Position numbers and translations under genes: made by a program. The notes below the pieces were generated by a model that saw nothing but the letters and a program-made list of their open reading frames with translations, had not been told where the DNA came from and searched no databases. Below are positions 16,821 to 25,304 of a stretch of DNA of 41,577 nt, in pieces (the first letter of the stretch is position 1; the number at the start of each line of letters is the position of its first letter). The DNA is from a beta proteobacterium AAP51 (GTDB lineage: Bacteria; Pseudomonadota; Gammaproteobacteria; Burkholderiales; Burkholderiaceae_C), in NCBI GenBank assembly GCA_001295905.1, contig LJHT01000076.1, positions 1-41,577 of the forward strand, in the 5' to 3' direction.

Positions 16821-17330
16821 TCACAAGGCCGCCACCCACTCGCCGCTCTTGCCCCCGCGCTTTTCCAGCACGCGGATGTTGGTCATCACCATGCCGCGGT
16901 CGGCGGCCTTGCACATGTCGTAGATGGTCAGCAGGCCCACCTGCACCGCCGTCAACGCTTCCATCTCCACGCCGGTGCGGCCCAGCGTCTCCACCTGCGC
17001 GCTGCAGTGCACGGTGCTGTACTCGCGGTCGAGTTCGAAATCCACCGCCACGCGCGTGATGGGCAGGGGGTGGCACAGCGGAATGAGTTCCGCCGTGCGC
17101 TTGGCGCCCTGGATGGCTGCGATGCGCGCAATGCCGATGACGTCGCCCTTCTTCGCCTGGCCGCTGGCGATCAGCTCGAAGGTGGCCGGCTGCATGCGGA
17201 TGCTGCCGCTGGCGCGCGCCACACGGTGGGTCTCGGCCTTGGCAGCCACATCCACCATGTGGGCCTGGCCCTGGGCGTCGAAGTGCGTCAGGGGCTGCGG
17301 GCTGGTGTCTGGTGGCGGGTTGGCGCTCAT
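16821..17330 (-). CDS. moaC: Cyclic pyranopterin monophosphate synthase MoaC
   Basis: MoaC (169 residues) converts the MoaA product 3',8-cyclo-7,8-dihydro-GTP to cyclic pyranopterin monophosphate in molybdenum-cofactor synthesis. [11 protein letters not shown] contains the catalytic histidine H87; [23 protein letters not shown] provides D138 and K141, spaced exactly as H77/D128/K131 of the E. coli enzyme. It begins at ATG 17330 with a short variable leader. It stands alone here: no other mo- genes are visible nearby, and both neighbours run in the other direction. Confidence 0.97.
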   Translation of the reverse strand: MSANPPPDTSPQPLTHFDAQGQAHMVDVAAKAETHRVARASGSIRMQPATFELIASGQAKKGDVIGIARIAAIQGAKRTAELIPLCHPLPITRVAVDFELDREYSTVHCSAQVETLGRTGVEMEALTAVQVGLLTIYDMCKAADRGMVMTNIRVLEKRGGKSGEWVAAL

Positions 17331-17457
17331 GGGGCTGGGGCAGGGCAGGCAGGGCGGGCAGAGCGGTCGGAAGGGCTGCCCTTCACGTTCAGCAACAGGG
17401 CGGTGTCATGATAGCCAGAGGGAACGTTGCCGCTGCCCCGCACTCCAACGGCCCACT

Positions 17458-17485
17458 GCCGTTTGCCGACAGCCGTTTGCCGAGA
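17458..17485. repeat. Two tandem 14-bp repeats between moaC and the BepA-like gene
   Basis: GCCGTTTGCCGACA at 17458-17471 is followed directly by GCCGTTTGCCGAGA at 17472-17485 (13/14 identical). A partial third unit (CAACGGCCCACT) precedes it. The repeat lies just upstream of the proposed protease start and could be an operator or a simple duplication. Confidence 0.6.
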
Positions 17486-17492
17486 GCCCTTC

Positions 17493-19229
17493 TTGCCGTC
17501 CACCGCCCCCACCCTCCGCCGCCCCGCCGCTGGCCTGCCGCCCGCACTGTCGCCCGCGTTGCCCCGCTGGCACCGCCCGCTGGCCGCTGCACTGGCCGTG
17601 CTGATGCTGTTGCCCGCGCTGCCCAACCCGGCGCTGGCCCAGGTGCGGCTGCCTTCGCTGGGCGAAAGCGCCTCGCTAGACCTCAGCGTGGGCGCCGAAC
17701 GCCGCCTGGGCGAGCAGATCATGCGCGAGGCCCGGCGCGACCCCGCCTACCTCGACGACCCCGTGCTGCTGGAATACGTGCAGGGCATCTGGAACCCCCT
17801 GGTGCTGGCCGCGCGCGAGGTGGGGCAGATCGATGGCGACACCGACACCGCCTTCGCCTGGGAAACCTTCCTCGTGCGCGACCGCAGCGTCAACGCCTTC
17901 GCGCTGCCCGGCGGCTTTGTCGGCGCGCACCTGGGGCTGATCGCCATCACGACCACGCGCGACCAGCTCGCCAGCGTCATGGCGCACGAGCTGTCGCATG
18001 TCACGCAGCGTCACATCGCGCGCAGCATCGCACCGCAGCAGCAGGCCTCGCTGCTGGCCGTGGCCACGCTGCTGCTGGGCATCATCGCGGCCAGCCGTTC
18101 GGGCAATGTCGACCTGGCCAATGCCGCCATCATGGGCGGGCAGGGCGCGGCCGTCCAGGCGCAGCTGAATTTCTCGCGCGACATGGAACGCGAGGCCGAC
18201 CGCATCGGTTACGGCCTGCTCAACCGCGCCGGTTTCGCGCCCGCCGGCCAGGCGCAGATGTTCGACCGCATGGACGCCGCCACCCGCCTGTCGGACAACG
18301 GCGGCTTCCCCTACCTGCGCAGCCACCCGCTCACCATCGACCGCATCAGCGAAGCACGCAGCCGCACGCTGCTGGGCGACAACCAGCCTTCGCTGCCCAC
18401 CGTGCACCACGCGCTGATGCAGATGCGCGCCCGCGTGCTGATGGACGACAGCGTCACCGGCCTGCAGCGCCTGAACGGCAACACCTCTTCGCCCGCCGCG
18501 GCCGACCGCATCGCGGCGCTGTATGGCGGCGCGATGGCGGCCTCGCTGCTGAAAGACCATGCGCGCGCCGAACGCCAGGTGGCGCTGGCGCTGCAGCTGG
18601 CAGCCGGCTTGTCGCCGCGCGAGCCGGCGGCCGAACGCGCGCTGCGCCTGCTGCAGGCCCAGGTGCTGATCAACGCCGGTGACGCGCCGGGCGCGTTGCA
18701 GGTGCTGGACATTGCCACCGCCCCTGCCGGCTCATTGGCTGCTCCCGCCACTGCCGCCCCATCCACCGCTGCCAGCGCCCTCAACGCCCTCAACGCGCGC
18801 GAGGCCCAGCGCCCGCCGCTGCTGCTGCGCGCCCAGGCCGCGCTCACCCTACACCGCAGCGACCCCGCCGCCGCGGCCGGCCCCTTGCGTGCCAGCACCG
18901 AAAGCCTGCAAACCTGGGTGGCCGAGCAGAAGATGGACGCCGCCGCCTGGCTGTTGTTGTCGCAGACCAGCGAGGCGCAAGGCCTGAAGCTGCGCGCCAT
19001 GCGTGCCGGCGCCGAAGCCCGCGCGGTGGTGGGCGACCTCAGCGGTGCCATCGACCGGCTGCGCGCGGCGCAGGCGATGTCGCGCCAGCCCGGCAATGCC
19101 GATTTCATCGAAGCCTCCATCATCGACGCGCGTCTGCGCCAGGTGAGCAACCAGCGGCGCGTGCTGGCCGCTGAACTGAGGGGCGAAGAGCCGCCCCCGG
19201 GCGAAGGGCCGCGCGCGCAGGAACCCTGA
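17493..19229 (+). CDS. bepA: BepA-like periplasmic M48 metalloprotease with TPR-rich C-terminus
   Basis: This zinc protease/chaperone of outer-membrane protein quality control (LptD maturation and BamA-complex surveillance in E. coli BepA) has 578 residues from the proposed TTG. A signal peptide RPLAAALAVLMLLPALPNPALAQ is followed by the M48 domain. That domain has NAFALPGGFV, the zinc motif HELSH (165-169), the third ligand region SRDMEREADRIGY (about E234) and RSHPLTIDRISEAR. The C-terminal half is Ala/Leu-rich helical repeats, as in the TPR domain of BepA. It is longer than the E. coli protein (487 residues). The frame is open to a TTG at 17427, but that stretch contains short repeats and looks non-coding. 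The start is uncertain. Confidence 0.87.
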   Translation: MPSTAPTLRRPAAGLPPALSPALPRWHRPLAAALAVLMLLPALPNPALAQVRLPSLGESASLDLSVGAERRLGEQIMREARRDPAYLDDPVLLEYVQGIWNPLVLAAREVGQIDGDTDTAFAWETFLVRDRSVNAFALPGGFVGAHLGLIAITTTRDQLASVMAHELSHVTQRHIARSIAPQQQASLLAVATLLLGIIAASRSGNVDLANAAIMGGQGAAVQAQLNFSRDMEREADRIGYGLLNRAGFAPAGQAQMFDRMDAATRLSDNGGFPYLRSHPLTIDRISEARSRTLLGDNQPSLPTVHHALMQMRARVLMDDSVTGLQRLNGNTSSPAAADRIAALYGGAMAASLLKDHARAERQVALALQLAAGLSPREPAAERALRLLQAQVLINAGDAPGALQVLDIATAPAGSLAAPATAAPSTAASALNALNAREAQRPPLLLRAQAALTLHRSDPAAAAGPLRASTESLQTWVAEQKMDAAAWLLLSQTSEAQGLKLRAMRAGAEARAVVGDLSGAIDRLRAAQAMSRQPGNADFIEASIIDARLRQVSNQRRVLAAELRGEEPPPGEGPRAQEP

Positions 19230-19289
19230 GTCACCCGCATCCCCAAAGCCCCGGCTGCGCGCCAGAATGCCTGCGCAGGGGGTGGTTGC

Positions 19290-22200
19290 ATGACACAGCA
19301 GTGGTGGGCGGGCGCAGGGCTGGGGTGGTGGCGGGGGGCTAGAGGGGCTTTGTGTGCCCTTGGGGTGGCGGCAGCCGCGACACAGCTGGCGCCTTCGGCC
19401 ACGGCGCAACCAGCGCCTCCAGCAGCACCCAGCACCGCCACCGTAGCCACCTTCTCGCCCCAGGGCGAAGTGGCGCAGGTGCGGCAGGTGCTGGTGCGTT
19501 TCACCGCCGCCGTGGTGCCCCTGGGCGACCTGCAGCAGCCAGCCCCCTACACCCTGGCCTGCGTGGGCAACGCAGCGCCGGGCGGCCCCGCGGCGGCCAT
19601 CGGCGGGGCTGCGGCCCCGCCGGGCAGCGCCCGCTGGTTGAACGACCGCAGCTGGGCCTTCGATTTCAACGAGGTGCTGCCCGCCGGCCAGCGCTGCACG
19701 CTGACGCTGAACCCTGCTTTCGTCAGCTCGCTGCAGGTGCGCGGCACGGCCTGGCAGGGGCCGCGTGAACACCGCTTCAGCACCGGCGCGCCGGTGGTGG
19801 TGTCGGTGGCGCCTTGGCCCGGTTCGCGCATCGAGGAAGACCAGCATTTCCTGCTGCGCCTGAACGGCGCGGTCGATCTGGCCAGCGTGCGCCGCCACGT
19901 CTGGTGCGAGATGGAAGGCCTGCTCGACCGCCTGCCCGTGGCCGTGGTGGAAGGCCCCGCGCGCGAGGCCGTGCTGCGCGAGCAAGGTTGGCGCCGTGCA
20001 GGCGCCTCACCCCGCGCGGACGATGTGCAGGCCGTGCTGCTGCGCTGCGAACGCCCGCTGGTGCCCGAGGCGCGCATGCGCCTGGTGTGGGGCGCCGGCA
20101 TCGCCAGCGCGACCACGCCGCCCGTGGTCTCGCGCCGCGAACAGCGCTTCGAGTGGCAGGTGCGTCCGCGTTTCACGGCTGAATTCAGCTGCGAGCGGGA
20201 AAACGCGCAAGCCCCTTGCCTGCCGCTGCGCGCCATGCGCCTGCAGTTCAGCAGCCCGGTGCCGCGCGACCTGGCCCTGGCGGCGCGCCTGCTGCCCGCT
20301 GGCGGCCAGCCGCTGCTGCCAGCGGCCGATGGGCCCGGCGGCAAAGCCGCCCACGTCGACCACGTGCGCTTCGCCGCCCCGCTGCCCGAGAACACGCGCT
20401 TCCAGCTGCAGCTGCCGGCCGGCCTGAAGGACGAAGCCGGCCGCGAACTGGCCAACGCCGGCAGCTTTCCGCTGGCCGTAGCCACGGGGGGCCTGCCGCC
20501 GCTGGCGAAGTTCGCCGGGGCGCCTTTCGGCATCATCGAAAGCGGCAGCCGGCCGCAAGACCCGGCCACCACACCCATGATGCCGCTCACGCTGCGCCAC
20601 GTGCAGGCCGACCTGGCCGGTGCCAGCACCGGCGGGCGCGTGGCCATCAAGCGTCTGGGCCCGGCCACGCCCGATGCCGAGCTGCTGCGCTGGCTGGGCC
20701 GCCTGCGGCAAGACCAGGAGCGCGAGTATGAGACGCGCGCGCAGTCGCTGTTGGCCGATGAAAGTGGCGTGCAGCGCACCGAACTGCCGCAGCTCAAGGG
20801 CAGCACGCCCGCGGCCACCGAAGTGCTGGGCGTGCCGCTGCCGCAGCGCGGCTACCACCTCATCGAGGTGGAATCGCGCATCCTCGGCCACGCCCTGCTG
20901 GCGCAGCGCGCGCCCATGTACGCGCGCACCGGGGCGCTGGTCACCAACCTGGCCGTGCACTTCAAGAGCGGGCGTTCTTCCAGCCTGGTGTGGGTGAGCA
21001 CGCTGGACCGCGCCCGCCCCGTGCCCGGCGCGCGCGTGGCCGTCAACGACTGCCGCGGCCGCGAGCTCTGGGCCGGCAGCACGGACGCACAAGGCATGGC
21101 GCGTGTGCCGCGCGGCTTCCAGACCGAGTACGCGCAAGACTGTCTCAGCCGCGAGGGCCACTTCATCACCGCGCGCCTCACGGGCCCGGCGGCGGGCCCG
21201 GGGGGTGACGATCTCGCCTTCGTCTTCAGTGAATGGCAGCGCGGCATCGAGCCCTGGCGCTTCAACCTGGGCGCGGGGGGCGGTGTTTGGTACGGCAGCG
21301 CGGAAGAGGACGCTGGGCGTGATGCGGGACGTGATGCCGTCGCCCACACCGTGTTCGCACGCACCTTGCTGCGCGCGGGCGAAACCGTGCACATGAAGCA
21401 CTTCCTGCGCGTGGCCACCGAAACCGGCCTGGCGCTGCCGCCGCGCGAACAACTGCCCTCCGAGCTGCTGCTCACCCACGTGGGCAGTGGCGACGAGGTG
21501 AAGCTGCCGCTGGCCTGGCCGCGTGGTGCGCGCAGCAGCGAAAGCAGCTGGGTGATACCGCCCACGGCCAAGCTGGGCCTGTACGACGTGGCCTTGCTGC
21601 AGGGCGAGCGGCGCACGCCCAGTGGCAGCTTCCGCGTGGAAGCCTTCCGCGTGCCGCTGCTGGACGCGCGCTTGTCGGGCCCCTCGGGCGAGCTGGTGGC
21701 GCCCGCCGAGCTGGCCTTCAACGCGCAGCTCAACGCGCTGGCCGGCGGGCCCATGGCGGGCGCGCCGCTGCAGCTCTCGGCTTTGCTGCGGCCGGCGCTG
21801 GTGCAGTTTCCGGCCCATGCCGATTTCAGCTTCAACCCGCCCGGCACGGCGCAGGCCGACGAGGAAGAAGCACCCGAAGGAACGGTGCGCGGCCAGAAGC
21901 TGGTGGCCGACAAGCTGGCCGCCCGCACCGATGCCCGCGGCGCGGCGCAGCTGCGCGTGCAGGGCCTGCCCACGCTGACGGCCCCTGCCGACGTGCTGGC
22001 CGAGCTGAGCTTCACCGACCCCAATGGCGAGGTGCAGACCGTGGCCCAGCGTCTGCGCCTGTGGCCGGCTTCCGTGGTGGTGGGCCTGCGCGTGCCCGGC
22101 TGGGCGGCGCTGCGCGCTGGCGAAGACGGCCGCACCGAGGCTGCGGCCACGGTGCTGGTGCTGTCCACCAACGGCCAGCCGCTGAAGGGCCGCAGCGTGG

Positions 22201-25200
22201 AAGTGCGCGGCCGGCTGCACCAGACCACCAGCACGCGCAAGCGCATCGTCGGCGGCTTCTATGCCTACGACCAGCAGCGCAGCGTGCAGGAGCTGGGCGC
22301 GCTGTGCAGCGGCAAGACCGATGCCCAGGGCCGCCTGGCCTGCACCGTGCAACTGCAGGCCGAAGGCGAGGTAGAGCTGGTGGCCAGCGCGCGCGACGAC
22401 GCCGGCCGCAGCGCGCAGGCCGCCGCGACCGTGTGGGTCAGCGGCCGTGGCCAGTGGTGGTTCGCGCAGGACAACGACGACCGCATCGACGTGCTGCCCG
22501 AAAAGCGCGAACTCGAACCCGGCCAGACCGCGCGGCTGCAGGTGCGCATGCCCTTTCGCGAAGCCACCGCGCTGGTGACGGTGGAACGCGAAGGCGTGCT
22601 CGATGCGCGCGTGGTGCGCCTGAGCGGGCGTGAACCCGTCATCGAGCTGCCCATTCCCGCCGACGCGCAGCGTTCCTGGGCGCCCAACGTGGTGGTGGGC
22701 GTGCTGGTGCTGCGCGGCCGCCTGCGCGAAGCGCCGTGGTGGAGCCTCTTCACCTGGGGCTGGCGCGAGCCCGGCGAGTGGTGGCGCGCCTTCCGCTACG
22801 AAGGGCGCGAATGGCGCGCGCCCACGGCCCTGGTCGACCTGGCCAAGCCCAGCTTCAAGTTCGGCGCCGCCGCCTTGCAGGTGGGCCGCGCGCAGCACCG
22901 GCTGGAAGTGAAGGTGTCGGCCGACAAGACGCAGTACGCCGTGCGCGAAACGGTGCAGGCCACGGTGCAGGTCAGCCACCAGGGCCGGCCGCTGGCGGGC
23001 GCCGAGGTCGCGTTCGCGGCCGTGGACGAAGGCCTGCTGGCGTTGCAGCCCAATGCATCCTGGCAGCTGCTGGAAGGCCTGCTGCGCCCGCGCCCCTGGG
23101 CCGTGGCCACGGCCACCGCGCAAGGCGAAGTGGTGGGCCGAAGGCACTACGGCCGCAAGGCCCTGCCGCCGGGCGGTGGCGGCGGCCGCAACCCCACGCG
23201 CGAACTCTTCGACACCCTGCTGCTGTGGCGCGGCACCGTGCAGCTGGACGCGCAGGGCCGTGCGCAGATTGCGGTGCCGCTGAACGATTCGCTCACCAGC
23301 TTCCGGCTCGTGGCGATTGCCGATGCACCGGGGGCCGATGCACCCGGGGCCGAGGGCAGCGAGCTGCCGCGTTTTGGCACCGGCGGCGTGAGCGTGCGCG
23401 TGTCGCAAGACCTGCAGATGCTCTCGGGCCTGCCGCCGCTGGCGCGCGAGGGCGACCGCTTCGATGCCGGCTTCACGCTGCGCAACACCACGCCGCGCGC
23501 GATGACGGTGAAGGCCACGCTGGCCGCGCCGGGTGTGGCGCCGCTGGCGCCGCAAACCCTCAACCTGGCTGCCGGTGCTGCGGCTGAAGTGCGCTGGCCC
23601 GTGCAGGTGCCGGCCGGTGCCACGGCACTGGAATGGCAGGCCGCGGCGGAAGAGACCGGCGGCGCCGCTTCAGCCCCCGCCCCAGCCCCGGGTGCCAGCC
23701 CGGCGCGCGACCGCCTGAAGGTCGTGCAAACCATCGTGCCGGCCGTGCCGGTGCGCGTGCAGCAGGCCACGCTGGTGCAGCTGCAGGGGCCGCCCCAGGG
23801 GCCGCTGACGCTGCCGCTGGCACCGCCGCCGCAAGCCTTGCCGGGCAGCGGCGGTGTGCAGGTGGCCTTGCAGCCGCGCTTGGGCGGCGCCTTGCCTGGC
23901 CTGCGCCGCTACTTCGAGACCTACCCCTTCAGCTGCCTGGAACAGCAGACCTCGCGCGCGCTGGCCCTGCGCGACGAAGCCGGCTGGGCCCGCCTGCGCG
24001 AACAAGCCGGCAGCTACCTCGATGCCGACGGCCTGGCCCACTACTTCCCGCCCACGTCCAGCAGCGAGGCGCGCGGCAGCGACCGCCTCACTGCCTACCT
24101 GCTGGCCGCCGCGCACGAAGCCGAACGTGCCTGGCCCGAAGCCACGCAGCAGGCCATGCTGGCCGGGCTGACGGCCTTCGTTGAAGGCCGGCTGCAGCGC
24201 CGCTTCAACGCCCCGCGGGCCGACCTCGACGTGCGCAAGCTCGCCGCGCTGGAAGCCCTGGCCCGCCACGGCCGTGTGCAGGCGCGCTGGCTTGACAGCC
24301 TGGCCTGGACGCCCGCCGCCTGGCCCACCAGCGCCCTGCTCGACGCCTGGGGCCTGTACCGCCGTGGCGAAGCCCTGCCGCAGCGCGCAGCGCGGCTGGA
24401 CGAGCTGCAGCGCCTCATCCGCAGCCGCCTGGTGGCCGGCGGCACGACGCTGAAGTTCAGCACCGAGGCCGAAGACAACTGGTGGTGGCTGATGGAAGGC
24501 CCCGATGCCAATGCCGCGCGCCTGCTGCTGGCCGCCATTGCCGAGCCGGCCTGGCAGGCCGACGTGCCCGTGCTGCTGAACGGCACGCTGGCGCGCCAGC
24601 GTGGTGGCGCCTGGCTCACCACCACGGCCAACCTCTGGGGCGTGCTGGCGCTGGAGCGTTTTGCCGCGAAGTTCGAGGCCACGCCCGTGGCCGGCCGAAG
24701 CACGCTGCAGCTGGGCACGGCCACGCGCACGCAGGACTGGGCGGCTACGCCGAACGGCAGCTCGCAGAACCTGCCCTGGGCCGGCAACGCGCCGCTGCAG
24801 GCGCAGCACGAAGGTGCGGGCCGCCCCTGGCTGGCCGTGCAGGCCCTGGCCGCCGTGCCGCTGCGTGCGCCGGTGTCGGCGGGCTACCGCGTCACGCGCA
24901 GCATCACGCCCGTGCAGCAGAAAACGCCGGGCCGCTGGCAGCGCGGCGACGTGCTGCGCGTGCGCGTGGAGATCGAAGCCCTGGCCGACATGGGCTGGGT
25001 GGTGCTGAGCGACCCCGTGCCCACGGGCGCGGCCGTGCTGGGCGGTGGCCTGGGGCGCGATTCGGCCCTCAGCACCCAGGGTGAACAGCGCAGCGGCAAT
25101 GCGTGGCTGGCCTTCGAGGAACGCGGCTTCGAAGCCTGGCGCGCCTACTACGAGTGGCTGCCGCGCGGGCGCCACCAGATCGAATACACGCTGCGCCTGA

Positions 25201-25304
25201 ACACCAGCGGCCGTTTCCAGCTGCCGCCTACGCGGGTGGAGGCTATGTATTCGCCTGAGAGTTTTGGCGAGACGCCCAACGATGCCCTGGAGGTGGCGCC
25301 TTGA
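19290..25304 (+). CDS. Bacterial alpha-2-macroglobulin family protein with thioester motif
   Basis: This very large envelope protein (2004 residues) is a broad protease trap of the bacterial A2M type. The N-terminus has a basic/hydrophobic signal-like segment (RGALCALGVAAAATQLAPSATAQ). MG-like beta domains follow, with SGRSSSLVWVSTLDRARPVPGA (MG2/MG3) and LRAGETVHMKHFLRV. The A2M core contains VAFAAVDEGLLAL, FDTLLLWRGTVQLDAQG and NDSLTSFRLVAIAD. The reactive thioester CLEQ is at C1549-Q1552 within TYPFSCLEQQTSRAL, before the alpha-helical TED domain. Unlike E. coli YfhM, no lipobox is visible (the residue before C22 is Leu), so the mature protein may be soluble in the periplasm. It overlaps pbpC by four bases, the well-known A2M-PBP1C pairing. 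Confidence 0.93.
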   Translation: MTQQWWAGAGLGWWRGARGALCALGVAAAATQLAPSATAQPAPPAAPSTATVATFSPQGEVAQVRQVLVRFTAAVVPLGDLQQPAPYTLACVGNAAPGGPAAAIGGAAAPPGSARWLNDRSWAFDFNEVLPAGQRCTLTLNPAFVSSLQVRGTAWQGPREHRFSTGAPVVVSVAPWPGSRIEEDQHFLLRLNGAVDLASVRRHVWCEMEGLLDRLPVAVVEGPAREAVLREQGWRRAGASPRADDVQAVLLRCERPLVPEARMRLVWGAGIASATTPPVVSRREQRFEWQVRPRFTAEFSCERENAQAPCLPLRAMRLQFSSPVPRDLALAARLLPAGGQPLLPAADGPGGKAAHVDHVRFAAPLPENTRFQLQLPAGLKDEAGRELANAGSFPLAVATGGLPPLAKFAGAPFGIIESGSRPQDPATTPMMPLTLRHVQADLAGASTGGRVAIKRLGPATPDAELLRWLGRLRQDQEREYETRAQSLLADESGVQRTELPQLKGSTPAATEVLGVPLPQRGYHLIEVESRILGHALLAQRAPMYARTGALVTNLAVHFKSGRSSSLVWVSTLDRARPVPGARVAVNDCRGRELWAGSTDAQGMARVPRGFQTEYAQDCLSREGHFITARLTGPAAGPGGDDLAFVFSEWQRGIEPWRFNLGAGGGVWYGSAEEDAGRDAGRDAVAHTVFARTLLRAGETVHMKHFLRVATETGLALPPREQLPSELLLTHVGSGDEVKLPLAWPRGARSSESSWVIPPTAKLGLYDVALLQGERRTPSGSFRVEAFRVPLLDARLSGPSGELVAPAELAFNAQLNALAGGPMAGAPLQLSALLRPALVQFPAHADFSFNPPGTAQADEEEAPEGTVRGQKLVADKLAARTDARGAAQLRVQGLPTLTAPADVLAELSFTDPNGEVQTVAQRLRLWPASVVVGLRVPGWAALRAGEDGRTEAAATVLVLSTNGQPLKGRSVEVRGRLHQTTSTRKRIVGGFYAYDQQRSVQELGALCSGKTDAQGRLACTVQLQAEGEVELVASARDDAGRSAQAAATVWVSGRGQWWFAQDNDDRIDVLPEKRELEPGQTARLQVRMPFREATALVTVEREGVLDARVVRLSGREPVIELPIPADAQRSWAPNVVVGVLVLRGRLREAPWWSLFTWGWREPGEWWRAFRYEGREWRAPTALVDLAKPSFKFGAAALQVGRAQHRLEVKVSADKTQYAVRETVQATVQVSHQGRPLAGAEVAFAAVDEGLLALQPNASWQLLEGLLRPRPWAVATATAQGEVVGRRHYGRKALPPGGGGGRNPTRELFDTLLLWRGTVQLDAQGRAQIAVPLNDSLTSFRLVAIADAPGADAPGAEGSELPRFGTGGVSVRVSQDLQMLSGLPPLAREGDRFDAGFTLRNTTPRAMTVKATLAAPGVAPLAPQTLNLAAGAAAEVRWPVQVPAGATALEWQAAAEETGGAASAPAPAPGASPARDRLKVVQTIVPAVPVRVQQATLVQLQGPPQGPLTLPLAPPPQALPGSGGVQVALQPRLGGALPGLRRYFETYPFSCLEQQTSRALALRDEAGWARLREQAGSYLDADGLAHYFPPTSSSEARGSDRLTAYLLAAAHEAERAWPEATQQAMLAGLTAFVEGRLQRRFNAPRADLDVRKLAALEALARHGRVQARWLDSLAWTPAAWPTSALLDAWGLYRRGEALPQRAARLDELQRLIRSRLVAGGTTLKFSTEAEDNWWWLMEGPDANAARLLLAAIAEPAWQADVPVLLNGTLARQRGGAWLTTTANLWGVLALERFAAKFEATPVAGRSTLQLGTATRTQDWAATPNGSSQNLPWAGNAPLQAQHEGAGRPWLAVQALAAVPLRAPVSAGYRVTRSITPVQQKTPGRWQRGDVLRVRVEIEALADMGWVVLSDPVPTGAAVLGGGLGRDSALSTQGEQRSGNAWLAFEERGFEAWRAYYEWLPRGRHQIEYTLRLNTSGRFQLPPTRVEAMYSPESFGETPNDALEVAP
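23319..23348 (+). repeat. 15-bp tandem duplication inside the A2M gene
   Basis: GCCGATGCACCGGGG (23319-23333) is immediately repeated as GCCGATGCACCCGGG (23334-23348), giving ADAPGADAPGA in a loop between domains. It is in frame and probably neutral slippage. Confidence 0.7.

Noticed and set aside
19290..19370. Lipoprotein signal at C22 of the A2M protein
   Set aside because: The residue before the cysteine is Leu, not Gly/Ala/Ser, so it is not a valid lipobox.
20007..23555. Long minus-strand open frame opposite the A2M gene
   Set aside because: Translation is Gln/Arg/His/Ala-rich without motifs and mirrors the codon bias of the real plus-strand gene.
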